A stretch of 64,000 nucleotides of DNA from Acidobacteriota bacterium (GTDB lineage Bacteria; Acidobacteriota; Thermoanaerobaculia; Multivoradales; JBCCEF01), in contig JBCCEF010000011.1 in NCBI GenBank assembly GCA_039030395.1, positions 1 through 64,000 of the forward strand, in the 5' to 3' direction. The translations under genes were made by a program, and so were the position numbers. Below, in pieces: positions 20,778 to 28,996 of the stretch; position 1 is the first letter of the stretch, and every line of letters begins with the position of its first letter. The notes beneath the pieces were generated by a model. The model had not been told where the DNA came from. It saw nothing but the letters and a program-made list of their open reading frames with translations, and searched no databases.

Positions 20778-20806
20778 TTGACATTACGCCTCGGAAGGCG
20801 TAAATA
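20778..20806 (+). promoter_or_regulatory. consensus promoter with a perfect palindromic operator in its spacer
   Basis: TTGACA (20778-20783), a 17-base spacer and TAAATA (20801-20806) form a good sigma-70-type promoter. A perfect 8-bp inverted repeat, ttacgcct and aggcgtaa around cgga (20784-20803), fills the spacer and enters the -10, the classic place for repressor binding. The predicted start point falls on or next to the ATG at 20813, so the radical SAM mRNA would be leaderless. Confidence 0.6.
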
Positions 20807-20812
20807 AAGCGT

Positions 20813-21748
20813 ATGAACACGGCGACCCTACCCCTGTTTCCCGCCTTCGCGCCCACTCCACGGCCGATCGCACCGCCGGCCGGCGGCACGGAGTTCATCG
20901 ATCTCGACCGGCGGCAGATCCTGCGGCGGGTCGACGACCCGCGGACTGGCGCCGTGTGGGCGCTGGACCCCTATCGTGGCTGCGAAAACGCCTGCGTCCA
21001 TTGCCCGAACCGCTCCGGCCACAAGGCCTTCCAGCTCCTTCGATCGCAGGACTACGAGCAGCGCGTATTCGTGGAGCGCGGCGCCGCCGCGGCCCTGGAG
21101 CGTCACCTGGCCTGGCACAACCTACGAGGGCAGACCCTCTCGCTCGGACACTTCACGGACCCCTACCAGGAGGCGGAAGAACGCTTCGGGATCACCCGCG
21201 AGGTGCTGGAGGTGCTCGGCCGGTTCCGAGGTTTGGATCTCTCCATTTCGACCCGCTCGACCCGCATCCTCGAAGATCTCGACCTCCTGGCGGACCTCGA
21301 TCGCCACCACACGGTGACCGTTCACCTGGGCGTGCCGACGGTGGACGAGGCCTTGAGCGCCTCGCTGGAACCGGGCGGAGCCACCCCGCGAGGGCGATTC
21401 GACGCGGTGCGCCGGCTGGTCCACGCCGGGATCGCGACGGATATCCGGGTGATTCCGCTGATGCCGGAGATCAACAGCGACGAGGAGAGCCTGCGGCCCC
21501 TGTTCACGGCGGCGCTGGAGGCCGGCGCCTTCGATGTGGTGGCCCACTGCCTGGTGTTGCCGCCCGCCACCCGCAGCCGGTTTCTGCCCTGGCTGGAGGC
21601 GGAGCGCCCGAAGGTCGCGCAGCACTACCGCAAACTGTGGGGTCGCCGCTCGGCTCTACGCCGACCGGACAAGAACCGCGCCCTGGCGACCTTCCGTCGG
21701 CTCTATCTCGAGATGGGTTTCCCGCGCCCCACCATCAGCCGCGGCTGA
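20813..21748 (+). CDS. radical SAM protein related to spore photoproduct lyase (SplB-like / PA0069-like)
   Basis: Protein of 311 residues with the radical SAM motif CENACVHC (Cys57, Cys61, Cys64) preceded by LDPYRGC, as in the SPL-like and Rv2578c/PA0069-like family. The TDPYQEAEERFGITRE and STRS segments match the SAM-binding barrel of the group. The precise reaction is unknown for these homologues; DNA repair is plausible given mutM next door. The third cysteine sits in VHCPN rather than the usual IYCYA. The predicted promoter puts the transcription start on the ATG, so translation may be leaderless. No ribosome-binding site is visible. Confidence 0.8.
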   Translation: MNTATLPLFPAFAPTPRPIAPPAGGTEFIDLDRRQILRRVDDPRTGAVWALDPYRGCENACVHCPNRSGHKAFQLLRSQDYEQRVFVERGAAAALERHLAWHNLRGQTLSLGHFTDPYQEAEERFGITREVLEVLGRFRGLDLSISTRSTRILEDLDLLADLDRHHTVTVHLGVPTVDEALSASLEPGGATPRGRFDAVRRLVHAGIATDIRVIPLMPEINSDEESLRPLFTAALEAGAFDVVAHCLVLPPATRSRFLPWLEAERPKVAQHYRKLWGRRSALRRPDKNRALATFRRLYLEMGFPRPTISRG

Positions 21749-21749
21749 C

Positions 21750-21930
21750 AGGCTGCTGAAGGTCCGCTTCGCGGATGGTTTCAGCAGACCTGCCAGCTGT
21801 CTTTTTCAGGGGGCTAGGCGCCCCCTCGCCGCAAGCGGCTCACCCGTGCGCGGGCCGCCCGTCCTCGGCGGCAAGCCGCCGCGTCGCCCTTCGGGCTCCG
21901 GTCCTGGAGTCCACGTAGTTCGTGAGAGCC
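21750..21930. repeat. dispersed intergenic repeat, copy A
   Basis: This non-coding gap between the radical SAM gene and holA opens with gacaggctgctgaa and contains tttttcagggggctaggcgccccctcgcc and several GC-rich palindromes (ggcggcaagccgcc). The opening matches, inverted, the end of copy C near 24838, and the ttcagggggct-ggcgcccc core matches copy B near 23670. It probably folds into strong hairpins and could terminate both neighbouring transcripts. Confidence 0.5.
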
Positions 21931-21935
21931 GAGAG

Positions 21936-23450
21936 CTAACTTGCGGAGTGCGGTGCCCGCTCGCTGCGGCGGGCGGAGGCGAGGGCGGCCACCAGGCCGC
22001 CCAAGGCGGAATCCGGATCGTCGCTTTCGCCCTTGAGGCGCAGCTCCGTTTCCAGCACTTCGGAGGACAGGCGCGCAATGGACGCGTCGTCGAAGCGGCC
22101 GGCGGCCAGATAGGCGCGATGCAGGCGGAAAGGATGGAACTTGGCTACCGGATTCCTGTGGCCGCCGGGTAGCTCGGACTGGAGTTTGGTGGCGAAGCGC
22201 GATTTGAAGCGCGGGTAGGAACGCTCTCCCGGCGGTACCCGATGGATTTTCATCAGGCCGCGCACGGCGACGAGCTGCCGGCAAAAGCCGGCCAACAAAG
22301 CGAAGAACGAAAGGCGCGCCGCTACCGGATCCGAAGCGGTCGCGAAGTACCGCTGGAGCTTTCCGAGGGCCGCCGCCCCTTGGCCAGCTCCGATGGCGTC
22401 CAAGAGCTGCCACACGTCCTGCTCGCCGCGGTCTTCGATCACCTCCTGGACGAGCGGTAGGCGAATCACTTCCCCTTCGTCTACCAGGCCGGCGAGCTTA
22501 CGGAATTCGGCGGCGAAACGCGCCGTGGACTCCGGCGCCACGCCGCCGTCGGAACCTCGGCCGCGCGGCCCGCTCGACTGGCGCAGAGTGCGCCGGGCGA
22601 GTTCCTGGAGGGCCGGAGGCTCGATGCGGCGACCGGTCTCGCGTTCGAGTTCCCGCGCCAAGAGATCGGTCCCCTCGAATCCACCGCCGCGCCTTTCGGC
22701 TTCGAGCTCTCCCACCCGGATGAGACAACCGGCCTCGGCCAGCCGGCGAACCACCGGATGACCGTCGGCCACCGAGCGCTCGGCAAGCACCAGAGAGTGA
22801 TTCTCCGGCAGGCCGCCCTCGACGGCGTCCTGCAGAACCGCGACCTCGGCGTCGGACCAGCCGGTCAGTTCCGCCGCCCGGGCAGCCGCCAACAAGCCGG
22901 CGAGACCTTCCCGCAAGGTGGCGATCTGTTTTTTGCCGCGGCCGCGGCCGTTGCGCTTTTTGCGGAAGGCGGTGCCGCCAGCCAGGGCCTCGTCGGGCAG
23001 GCCTCCGAGGACATCTTCCGGCGAGCCGGCCTGGGGATCGATGCGCTGGAGCCGCAGAGCCTGTAGCAAGCGGGAAGCGGCTTGACGCTCGCGGCTGTTC
23101 AGGGTGTCGCCTTCGACCGGCAGCACCCCTTCGGCGTCGTCGAGCAGGTCGGCGACGGCGTGACGGTCCGCCAGCACCGCCGTGTCCACTGCCAGGACCA
23201 CCTTGGCCGGAGCGAACAGCGAGAAGGTCCGCAGGTCGTCGAGCAGCACGGCGAGTTTTTCCGGCCTGCGATGTACCTCTACAGCGCAGCCAGCCGCTTC
23301 GGCGAGGGCCTCCGCCAAGCGTTCCGCCGCCGGCTGCGCCATCACCAGATTGCCGGCGACCAGATACACCGCCGCGCCGGGCGCGCCGCCCTTCAGATCG
23401 GCCAAGATCTCGTCGATCGTTCGAGACTTGGAAGCAGCCTTGGGACTCAT
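21936..23450 (-). CDS. holA: DNA polymerase III, delta subunit (clamp loader)
   Basis: Protein of 504 residues resembling HolA, the clamp-loader subunit that opens the beta sliding clamp. It begins with an AAA+-like domain (VYLVAGNLVMAQPAAERL...), has a Leu/Ser-Phe-Ala motif region around DDLRTFSLFAPAKVVLAVD (about 72-90), and ends with a helical collar domain (DVWQLLDAIGAGQGAAALGKLQRYF and onward). Ordinary HolA is about 340 residues. The extra length includes a basic insertion near residues 160-175 (FRKKRNGRGRGKKQ) and another near 300. The divergence makes the call likely rather than certain. Dispersed repeats flank the gene on both sides. Confidence 0.75.
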   Translation of the reverse strand: MSPKAASKSRTIDEILADLKGGAPGAAVYLVAGNLVMAQPAAERLAEALAEAAGCAVEVHRRPEKLAVLLDDLRTFSLFAPAKVVLAVDTAVLADRHAVADLLDDAEGVLPVEGDTLNSRERQAASRLLQALRLQRIDPQAGSPEDVLGGLPDEALAGGTAFRKKRNGRGRGKKQIATLREGLAGLLAAARAAELTGWSDAEVAVLQDAVEGGLPENHSLVLAERSVADGHPVVRRLAEAGCLIRVGELEAERRGGGFEGTDLLARELERETGRRIEPPALQELARRTLRQSSGPRGRGSDGGVAPESTARFAAEFRKLAGLVDEGEVIRLPLVQEVIEDRGEQDVWQLLDAIGAGQGAAALGKLQRYFATASDPVAARLSFFALLAGFCRQLVAVRGLMKIHRVPPGERSYPRFKSRFATKLQSELPGGHRNPVAKFHPFRLHRAYLAAGRFDDASIARLSSEVLETELRLKGESDDPDSALGGLVAALASARRSERAPHSAS

Positions 23451-23574
23451 GAAGGATGCCGCCGGTGCTCATGCGCAACGAGCGGCGCAATTCTCCGAGG
23501 AGAACCCACGACGCTCGCGAGGAAACACGATGCCGGCAATGGACTGGGCACTTGCGCAGCCGTCAAACCCCGAG

Positions 23575-23725
23575 CCTGGAGGGCTCGGCGGCGCCAAAGG
23601 CGCCGAGGATGGGGTTGAGCCCGAAAGATCAGTAATTTTCGGGCGAAGGGGGCGCCCAGCCCCCTGAAATGAATATTCGCAGTGCTGCTGAAATGATTGA
23701 GCAACGCCATTTTCCGGCAGCACTG
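23575..23725. repeat. dispersed intergenic repeat, copy B
   Basis: The 275-bp gap between the zinc protein gene and holA has no gene. Its left half near holA (23451-23574) has nothing recognisable. The repeat part contains cggcgcc-aaa-ggcgccg, the core gggcgcccagccccctgaaa (inverted relative to copy A), and a 10-bp inverted repeat gcagtgctgc/gcagcactgc at about 23679-23727 that reaches the end of the following gene. Confidence 0.5.
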
Positions 23726-24112
23726 CTAATCGTCTTCGAGTAAACCTTGCTCTTTAAGCTCCTGGCAGTCGATGCAGTAGCGCGCCCAAGGCACCGCCTC
23801 GAGACGCGCCTCGCCGATGACTCGGCCGCAGTGCTGGCAGGATCCGTAGGAACCGGCATCGATGCGAGCCAGGGCATCGTCCATCTCCACCAGCATGGCC
23901 CGCTCGTTGTTCGACAGGGAGAACAAGAACTCCCGGTTGTATGAGTTATTCGCGCGGTCGACGATGTCGTCGCTACCTTCGTCTCCCGAAGCCTGACCGG
24001 CCGCGAGGTCACTTTGGTAGAGATTCATGATCTCCTCGCGGCGCTGTTCGAGGCGCTGTCGCAAAGGCTCAAGGTCGGCGGTGCTGGCCTCGGCTCGCTT
24101 CGTCTGGGGCAC
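23726..24112 (-). CDS. DksA/TraR-type C4 zinc-finger protein
   Basis: The chosen start is the GTG at 24112, six bases after AAGGAG; the protein then has 128 residues. An N-terminal coiled coil (about 10-45) and a helix rich in Asn/Asp lead to the zinc finger CQHC-x17-CIDC, the C-x2-C-x17-C-x2-C pattern of DksA/TraR. These proteins enter the RNA polymerase secondary channel and adjust promoter activity, often with ppGpp. DksA is usually about 150 residues, so this is a short relative. An upstream in-frame start at 24205 lacks a ribosome-binding site. Confidence 0.85.
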   Translation of the reverse strand: MPQTKRAEASTADLEPLRQRLEQRREEIMNLYQSDLAAGQASGDEGSDDIVDRANNSYNREFLFSLSNNERAMLVEMDDALARIDAGSYGSCQHCGRVIGEARLEAVPWARYCIDCQELKEQGLLEDD

Positions 24113-24257
24113 GTCAGTCTCCTTTCTGACCGCAGTCGGCCCAACCGGCTTGGTGCTACCGACTCGATGGCCGGCGATCATAGTTCTAACCGGCAAGGAG
24201 CGCAATCTCTTCCCGGCCGGGAAAGATTGTGCAGCGGATCTAAGGCGCGAGAAGCCC

Positions 24258-24719
24258 TCAGTGGTGATAGCCGCTGCCCCGGAGGATCTCCAGGGCGCGG
24301 TAGACCTGCTCGTACAGCACCAGCCGGGCCAGCTCGTGGCGCAGGGTCATCGGACCGAAGGAGAGCACCTGCCGGGCCTGCCGGCGCACCGTTGGGTCCA
24401 GTCCCAGATCCGAACCGATGACGAAGGCGATCGGGTGGGGCCACTCGTCGAACAGGCGCTGGAGCGTCGTGGCGAAGCGGCGGGAGGACGACGACTTTCC
24501 ACCCTCGTCCAGAGCGAAGAGCCACACCGGATCCGGCAGCGCGGCCAGCAGGGCCTGCCCTTCCTCGGCCTTGCGCCGCGGCCCGTCACGCCGCACCTTG
24601 ACCGGCAGATCGCGCACCGGCACTGAGCGTGCGATGCGCTGCCGGTAGTCGGAGCAGAGTCCTTCCCAGGCCGGCCGCTTGTGGCGAGCGGCCCACAGAA
24701 TGTGGATTTCCCGACTCAG
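24258..24719 (-). CDS. rlmH: 23S rRNA pseudouridine-1915 N3-methyltransferase RlmH, non-ATG start
   Basis: Reading upstream of the first ATG-like codon (GTG at 24623) gives further RlmH sequence: EIHILWAARHKRPAW then DYRQRIAR, the family's N-terminal strand and helix. No ATG, GTG or TTG is in frame there. A CTG at 24719, with GAAGGG about 8 bases upstream, yields 153 residues, the family's usual length. The C terminus SFGPMTLRHELARLVLYEQ and YRALEI plus a final YHH match the SPOUT methyltransferase knot of RlmH, which methylates pseudouridine 1915 of 23S rRNA. FVIGSDLGL replaces the usual GGPEG loop. A GTG start would remove the first strand of the fold. Confidence 0.75.
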   Translation of the reverse strand: MSREIHILWAARHKRPAWEGLCSDYRQRIARSVPVRDLPVKVRRDGPRRKAEEGQALLAALPDPVWLFALDEGGKSSSSRRFATTLQRLFDEWPHPIAFVIGSDLGLDPTVRRQARQVLSFGPMTLRHELARLVLYEQVYRALEILRGSGYHH

Positions 24720-24759
24720 GGGAAAAACCCTTCGATTGTGTGCGTTGCGAATCCGCCGA

Positions 24760-24838
24760 ATGCTCGCCCCGAGCCCATCGGGCTGGGCGCCCCCGGACGA
24801 GGCGGCGGCGAAGCCGCGCCTTTCAGCAGCCCTGTCAC
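24760..24838. repeat. dispersed intergenic repeat, copy C
   Basis: The gap between def and rlmH contains gagcccatcgggctgggcgcccccgg, a GC-rich palindromic section (ggcggcgaagccgc) and ttcagcagccctgtca, which matches the inverted beginning of copy A. It ends four bases inside the def stop region and starts just upstream of the rlmH start, whose usual start codon is missing. Confidence 0.45.
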
Positions 24839-25368
24839 CCGACGGCGGCCGGGTGCGGCAGGCCCATGTCGCTCAACAACTGCTCCCACTCTTCGGTGAA
24901 GCAGAGGGAGCGGAGGTTGCGCATGCGGTCCAGAAAGAGGACACCGTTCAGGTGATCGTTCTCGTGCTGGACAATGCGGGCCGAGAATCCTTCGAACACC
25001 TCGTCGAAGGCCTCTCCGTCACGGTCCAGGGCCTGTAGACGCACGGCTGGATAGCGAGGCACCAGTCCGCGCAAACCGGGAATCGAGAGGCAGCCCTCCC
25101 AGTCGTCCACCAGTTCGCCACCCTCGGCGGTCATCAGCGGATTGATGGCAACGCGTACCTCGTCGTTCGGCGCCCGGAACACGAACACCTGCCGCACTTG
25201 GCCGACCTGCGGCGCCGCCAGGCCTACGCCCTCGGCCTGGGTCATCGTTTCGACCATATCGTCGATGAGTTGCTGCAGTTCCTCGGATCGAATGTCCGTA
25301 TCGGCGATGCGATCCGCCTGGCTGCGGAGGACCGGATGGCCCAGGCGCAGAAGCTCGAGCAACGCCAT
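24835..25368 (-). CDS. def: peptide deformylase
   Basis: Protein of 177 residues that removes the formyl group from nascent proteins. All three family motifs are intact: GVGLAAPQVG at 47-56, EGCLS with metal ligand Cys93, and QHENDHL with His135, Glu136 and His139. The length and the LGHPVLRS start are typical. Its 3' end runs into repeat copy C, followed by rlmH on the same strand; the gap of about 115 bases leaves open whether they share a transcript. It is divergent from ileS. Confidence 0.96.
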   Translation of the reverse strand: MALLELLRLGHPVLRSQADRIADTDIRSEELQQLIDDMVETMTQAEGVGLAAPQVGQVRQVFVFRAPNDEVRVAINPLMTAEGGELVDDWEGCLSIPGLRGLVPRYPAVRLQALDRDGEAFDEVFEGFSARIVQHENDHLNGVLFLDRMRNLRSLCFTEEWEQLLSDMGLPHPAAVG

Positions 25369-25559
25369 CAGCGACCTCCGGTTCTCATCGTTCGTCCTCC
25401 TCGCCTCGGGCCGGGCTCCGCATGGCCCGGCGACGTATTTCGTGAGTTGCGTAGTTCAATCCACAGTATATCCGCCCCCTTCCGCGACCCCTTCGCCTCA
25501 GCCCGGACCGTGGTAGCCTCACGAGCTTCAACGGCGACTCTCTTTCAGGTGAAAACCCC

Positions 25560-28500
25560 ATGACCCGCAAGCCCTTCCCGAAGATCCCGGCCGGCTATCC
25601 CTTTCCCGCCCTCGAGCAAGAAACCCTCGAGAACTGGCGCGAGAAAAACATTTTCAACAAGAGCCTCGAACAGGAAGCGCCGCGCGGCGACTTCGTCTTC
25701 TTCGAGGGGCCGCCGACGGCGAACAACGTACCCCATGTCGGCCACGTCGTGACCCGCGCCGTCAAGGATCTCTTCCCGCGATTCCGCACCATGCAGGGCT
25801 ACCGCGTACCCCGCAAGGCCGGCTGGGACACCCACGGCCTACCGGTGGAGATCGAGGTCGAGAAAAGGCTGGGATTCTCCGGCAAGCAGCAGATCGAGGA
25901 ATACGGCATCGAGCGGTTCAACCGCGAGTGCCTGGAGAGCGTGTACACCTACGAGCGCCAGTGGCGGGCGATGACCGAGCGGGTTGGCTACTGGGTGGAT
26001 CTGGACGACGCGTACTACACCTTCACCAACCAGTACATCGAGTCCGCCTGGTGGGCCCTGGCGGAGCTGTCGCGGCAGGGCCTGCTCAACGAGGGCTACA
26101 AGATCCAGCCCTACTGCGTGCGCTGCGGCACCACCTTGTCGTCCCACGAGGTGGCCCAGAACTACAAGGACACCGACGACCCTTCCGTATGGGTGCTGTT
26201 CGCGGCGCGCCCGGGGCAGTCCATCGAGACCGCCGACGGCGGCACCTGGGCGGTGCCCGACGGCACATCGCTGGTGGCCTGGACGACAACTCCCTGGACC
26301 CTTCTCGCCCACACCGCACTGGCGGTTTCTCCGCAGATGACCTACCGCGCCGTGGCTCTCCCCGGAGAAGCCCTACCCGGCGAGGAAAGGGCCTTCGGCG
26401 AGACCCGGGTGGTGATCTTCGCCGAGGACCTCGCCAACCCGGTGCCGGCGATGGTCACCACGACCCTCGACGGAGAGAGCAAGAAGCGCCAGATCGACCT
26501 GCGAGACCAGGAGCCGCTCGCCCGCTTCCACGGCGCGGCGCTCCTCGGCCTGCGCTACTCGCGCCCCTTCGAGACGGAGCAGCCGGACAAGGTCTTCGAG
26601 GCCACCGAGGTCGAGCCCTTCGATCCCGCGCCGTCCGACGAGGCCGGCTGGCGGGTGCTGACCGGCGACTACGTGACGCCGGACGAAGGCACCGGCATCG
26701 TCCACACGGCACCGGCCTTCGGCGAGGACGACTACGCGACCGGCGAGCGCTTCGGCCTACCCTTTTTCCTGACCGTCGACGGCGAGGGCAGGATCGTCGA
26801 CCGACCGGGGATCGAACCCTTCGCCGGCCTGCCCTTCAAGGAGGCGGACCCGGAGATTCAGAAGGACTTGAAGGGCCGCGGCCTGCTCCTCCACAGCGAC
26901 CGCTACCGCCACAACTACCCCTTCTGCTGGCGCTGCGACCGGCCGCTCCTCTACTACGCCACCACCAGTTGGTTCATCCGCACCCGCTCGCGCAAAAAGG
27001 AATTGGTTGCCCTCAACCAGGAGGTCGCCTGGCACCCGGCCCACGTCGGTGAGGGCCGCTTCGGCAACTGGCTGGAGAACGTGGTGGATTGGGCGCTGTC
27101 GCGGCGGCGCTACTGGGGAACGCCGTTGCCGGTGTGGCGCTGCGAGGAGTGCGAGGGCAGCCCGCGGGTGATCGGCTCCTACCGAGAACTCTTCGAGGCC
27201 GTCGGCCGCAAGGCCCCGGCGGATTTCTACGACCGCGAGCAGTTCGATCCGCACCGCCCCTTTATCGACGACTACACCTGGCCCTGCGGCGAGTGCGGCG
27301 GTACGGTGCGGCGGGTGGAGGAGGTGATCGACGCCTGGTTCGACTCCGGCGCCATGCCCTTCGCCCAGCTCCACTACCCGTTCGAGAACAAGGAACTGTT
27401 CGATCAGCGGCGCTTTCCGGCGGACTTCATTTCCGAGGCGGTGGACCAGACCCGCGGCTGGTTCTACACCCTCCACGCGCTAGGCACTCTGCTGTTCGAC
27501 TCACCGGCCTACAAGAACTGCATCGTTCTCGGCCACATCACCGACGAGACTGGCCGCAAGATGTCCAAGCGGCTGGGCAACGTGGTCGATCCGATGGAGG
27601 TGCTGGAAGAAACCGGCGCCGACGCCCTGCGCTGGTACTTCTACATCAGCAATCCGGAGGTCAACTCGCGCTTCTCCGCCCGGCTGGTGCGCGAGGCGGC
27701 ACAGAAGTTCCTGCTGCCGCTGTGGAACGCCGTGTCGTTCTTCTCGATCTACGCCGAACTCGATGGCTGGTCGCCGACGGACTCCGGGGACGAATCGGCG
27801 GAAGCCTTCGCCGCCCGGCCGGCCCTCGACCGCTGGATTCTGCTGCGCCTCGGGAGGCTGGTGCGGGAAACCACCGAGCACCTGGAGGGCTATCGCCTGG
27901 GCGAATCGGCGCGCGGCATCGAGACCTTTCTCGATGAGCTGACCAACTGGTACATCCGCCGCAGCCGCGACCGCTTCTGGGCCGCCTCGGCCGACGGTTC
28001 CGGGGAGACCGACGACCCTACCCGGGACGACAAGGACAGCGCGTACCGCACCCTCTACGAAGTGCTCGACACGCTGTCGCTCCTGATCGCGCCGTTCACC
28101 CCCTTTGTCGCCGACTACCTGCACGGCGTGCTGCGGCGCAGCCAGGGGGCGGGCGCCGAGAGCGTTCACCTGGAGCGCTGGCCGCGGGCCGCTGAGAATC
28201 GCCGCGACGACGATCTCGAAGGCGCCATGGCGGGCATTCAGCGGATCGTGCGGCTGGGCCATGCCGCCCGCAACTCGCACGGCTTCAAGACCCGCCAGCC
28301 CCTCGCCTCGGTCACTTTGGTGAGTGCCGATGCCGCGCTGCCGAAGCGCATCGCGCCGCACGAAGAGCTGCTCAAGGAGGAACTGAATGTGAAGCGGGTG
28401 GAATGGGCCGAGGATCGCTCGACCTACGTCCACCACGCAGTGCGACCGTTCTTCCCAAAGACCGGTCCGCGATTCGGCAAGCAGATGCGCGAGGTACAGC

Positions 28501-28994
28501 AGGCCCTGGCGGCGGCGGACGGCGACGATCTGGCGGCCCGCCTGGAGGCGGACGGACGGATCGAGGTGAACCTCTCCACCGGCCCTGCGACGCTCTCCTC
28601 CGAGGAAGTCGAAGTCCAGCTCATCGAACGCGAGGGTACCGCCACCCAGGGCGACCGGGATCTGCTGGTGGCCCTGGAAACCGCGCTGACGGACGACCTG
28701 ATCGCCGAGGGCCTGGCCCGTGAGGTGGTCAGCCGCATTCAGACCGCCCGCAAGGAGGCCCGGCTCGACTATGCGGACCGCATTCGGGTGACCTTCCGCG
28801 CCGACGACGCCCTGCGGGCCGCCATCGAGACCCATCGTAAATGGATCGCCGGTGAGACCCTGGCGGTCGAGATCGAGGCCGCCTCCGAGGGAGACGACGT
28901 ACAGCTCACCGAGGCGACGGTGGACTCCCACGCTTTCGCTTTCACCATCACACTCTCGCCCCCCGCCAAGCGCCAAGACAATTCAGGAGACTGA
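25560..28994 (+). CDS. ileS: isoleucyl-tRNA synthetase
   Basis: Protein of 1144 residues that charges tRNA-Ile. The class I signatures are PHVGHV (residues 58-63) and KMSKR (about 667-671). The central CP1 editing region contains VAWTTTPWTLLAHTALAV and the GTGIVHTAPAFGEDDY motif. Zinc-type Cys pairs occur in CVRCGTT and in WRCEECEG. The length, the NYPFCWRCDRPLLYYATTSWFI segment and the C-terminal region after residue 1000 fit the eukaryote-like type 2 IleRS found in many bacteria. That type is often less sensitive to mupirocin, but I cannot predict sensitivity here. manB begins two bases after the stop. No T-box motif was seen in the 190-bp leader. Confidence 0.96.
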   Translation: MTRKPFPKIPAGYPFPALEQETLENWREKNIFNKSLEQEAPRGDFVFFEGPPTANNVPHVGHVVTRAVKDLFPRFRTMQGYRVPRKAGWDTHGLPVEIEVEKRLGFSGKQQIEEYGIERFNRECLESVYTYERQWRAMTERVGYWVDLDDAYYTFTNQYIESAWWALAELSRQGLLNEGYKIQPYCVRCGTTLSSHEVAQNYKDTDDPSVWVLFAARPGQSIETADGGTWAVPDGTSLVAWTTTPWTLLAHTALAVSPQMTYRAVALPGEALPGEERAFGETRVVIFAEDLANPVPAMVTTTLDGESKKRQIDLRDQEPLARFHGAALLGLRYSRPFETEQPDKVFEATEVEPFDPAPSDEAGWRVLTGDYVTPDEGTGIVHTAPAFGEDDYATGERFGLPFFLTVDGEGRIVDRPGIEPFAGLPFKEADPEIQKDLKGRGLLLHSDRYRHNYPFCWRCDRPLLYYATTSWFIRTRSRKKELVALNQEVAWHPAHVGEGRFGNWLENVVDWALSRRRYWGTPLPVWRCEECEGSPRVIGSYRELFEAVGRKAPADFYDREQFDPHRPFIDDYTWPCGECGGTVRRVEEVIDAWFDSGAMPFAQLHYPFENKELFDQRRFPADFISEAVDQTRGWFYTLHALGTLLFDSPAYKNCIVLGHITDETGRKMSKRLGNVVDPMEVLEETGADALRWYFYISNPEVNSRFSARLVREAAQKFLLPLWNAVSFFSIYAELDGWSPTDSGDESAEAFAARPALDRWILLRLGRLVRETTEHLEGYRLGESARGIETFLDELTNWYIRRSRDRFWAASADGSGETDDPTRDDKDSAYRTLYEVLDTLSLLIAPFTPFVADYLHGVLRRSQGAGAESVHLERWPRAAENRRDDDLEGAMAGIQRIVRLGHAARNSHGFKTRQPLASVTLVSADAALPKRIAPHEELLKEELNVKRVEWAEDRSTYVHHAVRPFFPKTGPRFGKQMREVQQALAAADGDDLAARLEADGRIEVNLSTGPATLSSEEVEVQLIEREGTATQGDRDLLVALETALTDDLIAEGLAREVVSRIQTARKEARLDYADRIRVTFRADDALRAAIETHRKWIAGETLAVEIEAASEGDDVQLTEATVDSHAFAFTITLSPPAKRQDNSGD

Positions 28995-28996
28995 CC

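Noticed and set aside
23451-23725. Small genes in the gap between holA and the zinc protein gene
   Set aside because: Frames are short and random-looking and the DNA is better explained as a palindromic dispersed repeat.
25369-25559. T-box riboswitch upstream of ileS
   Set aside because: No conserved T-box sequence or specifier hairpin and terminator arrangement was found.
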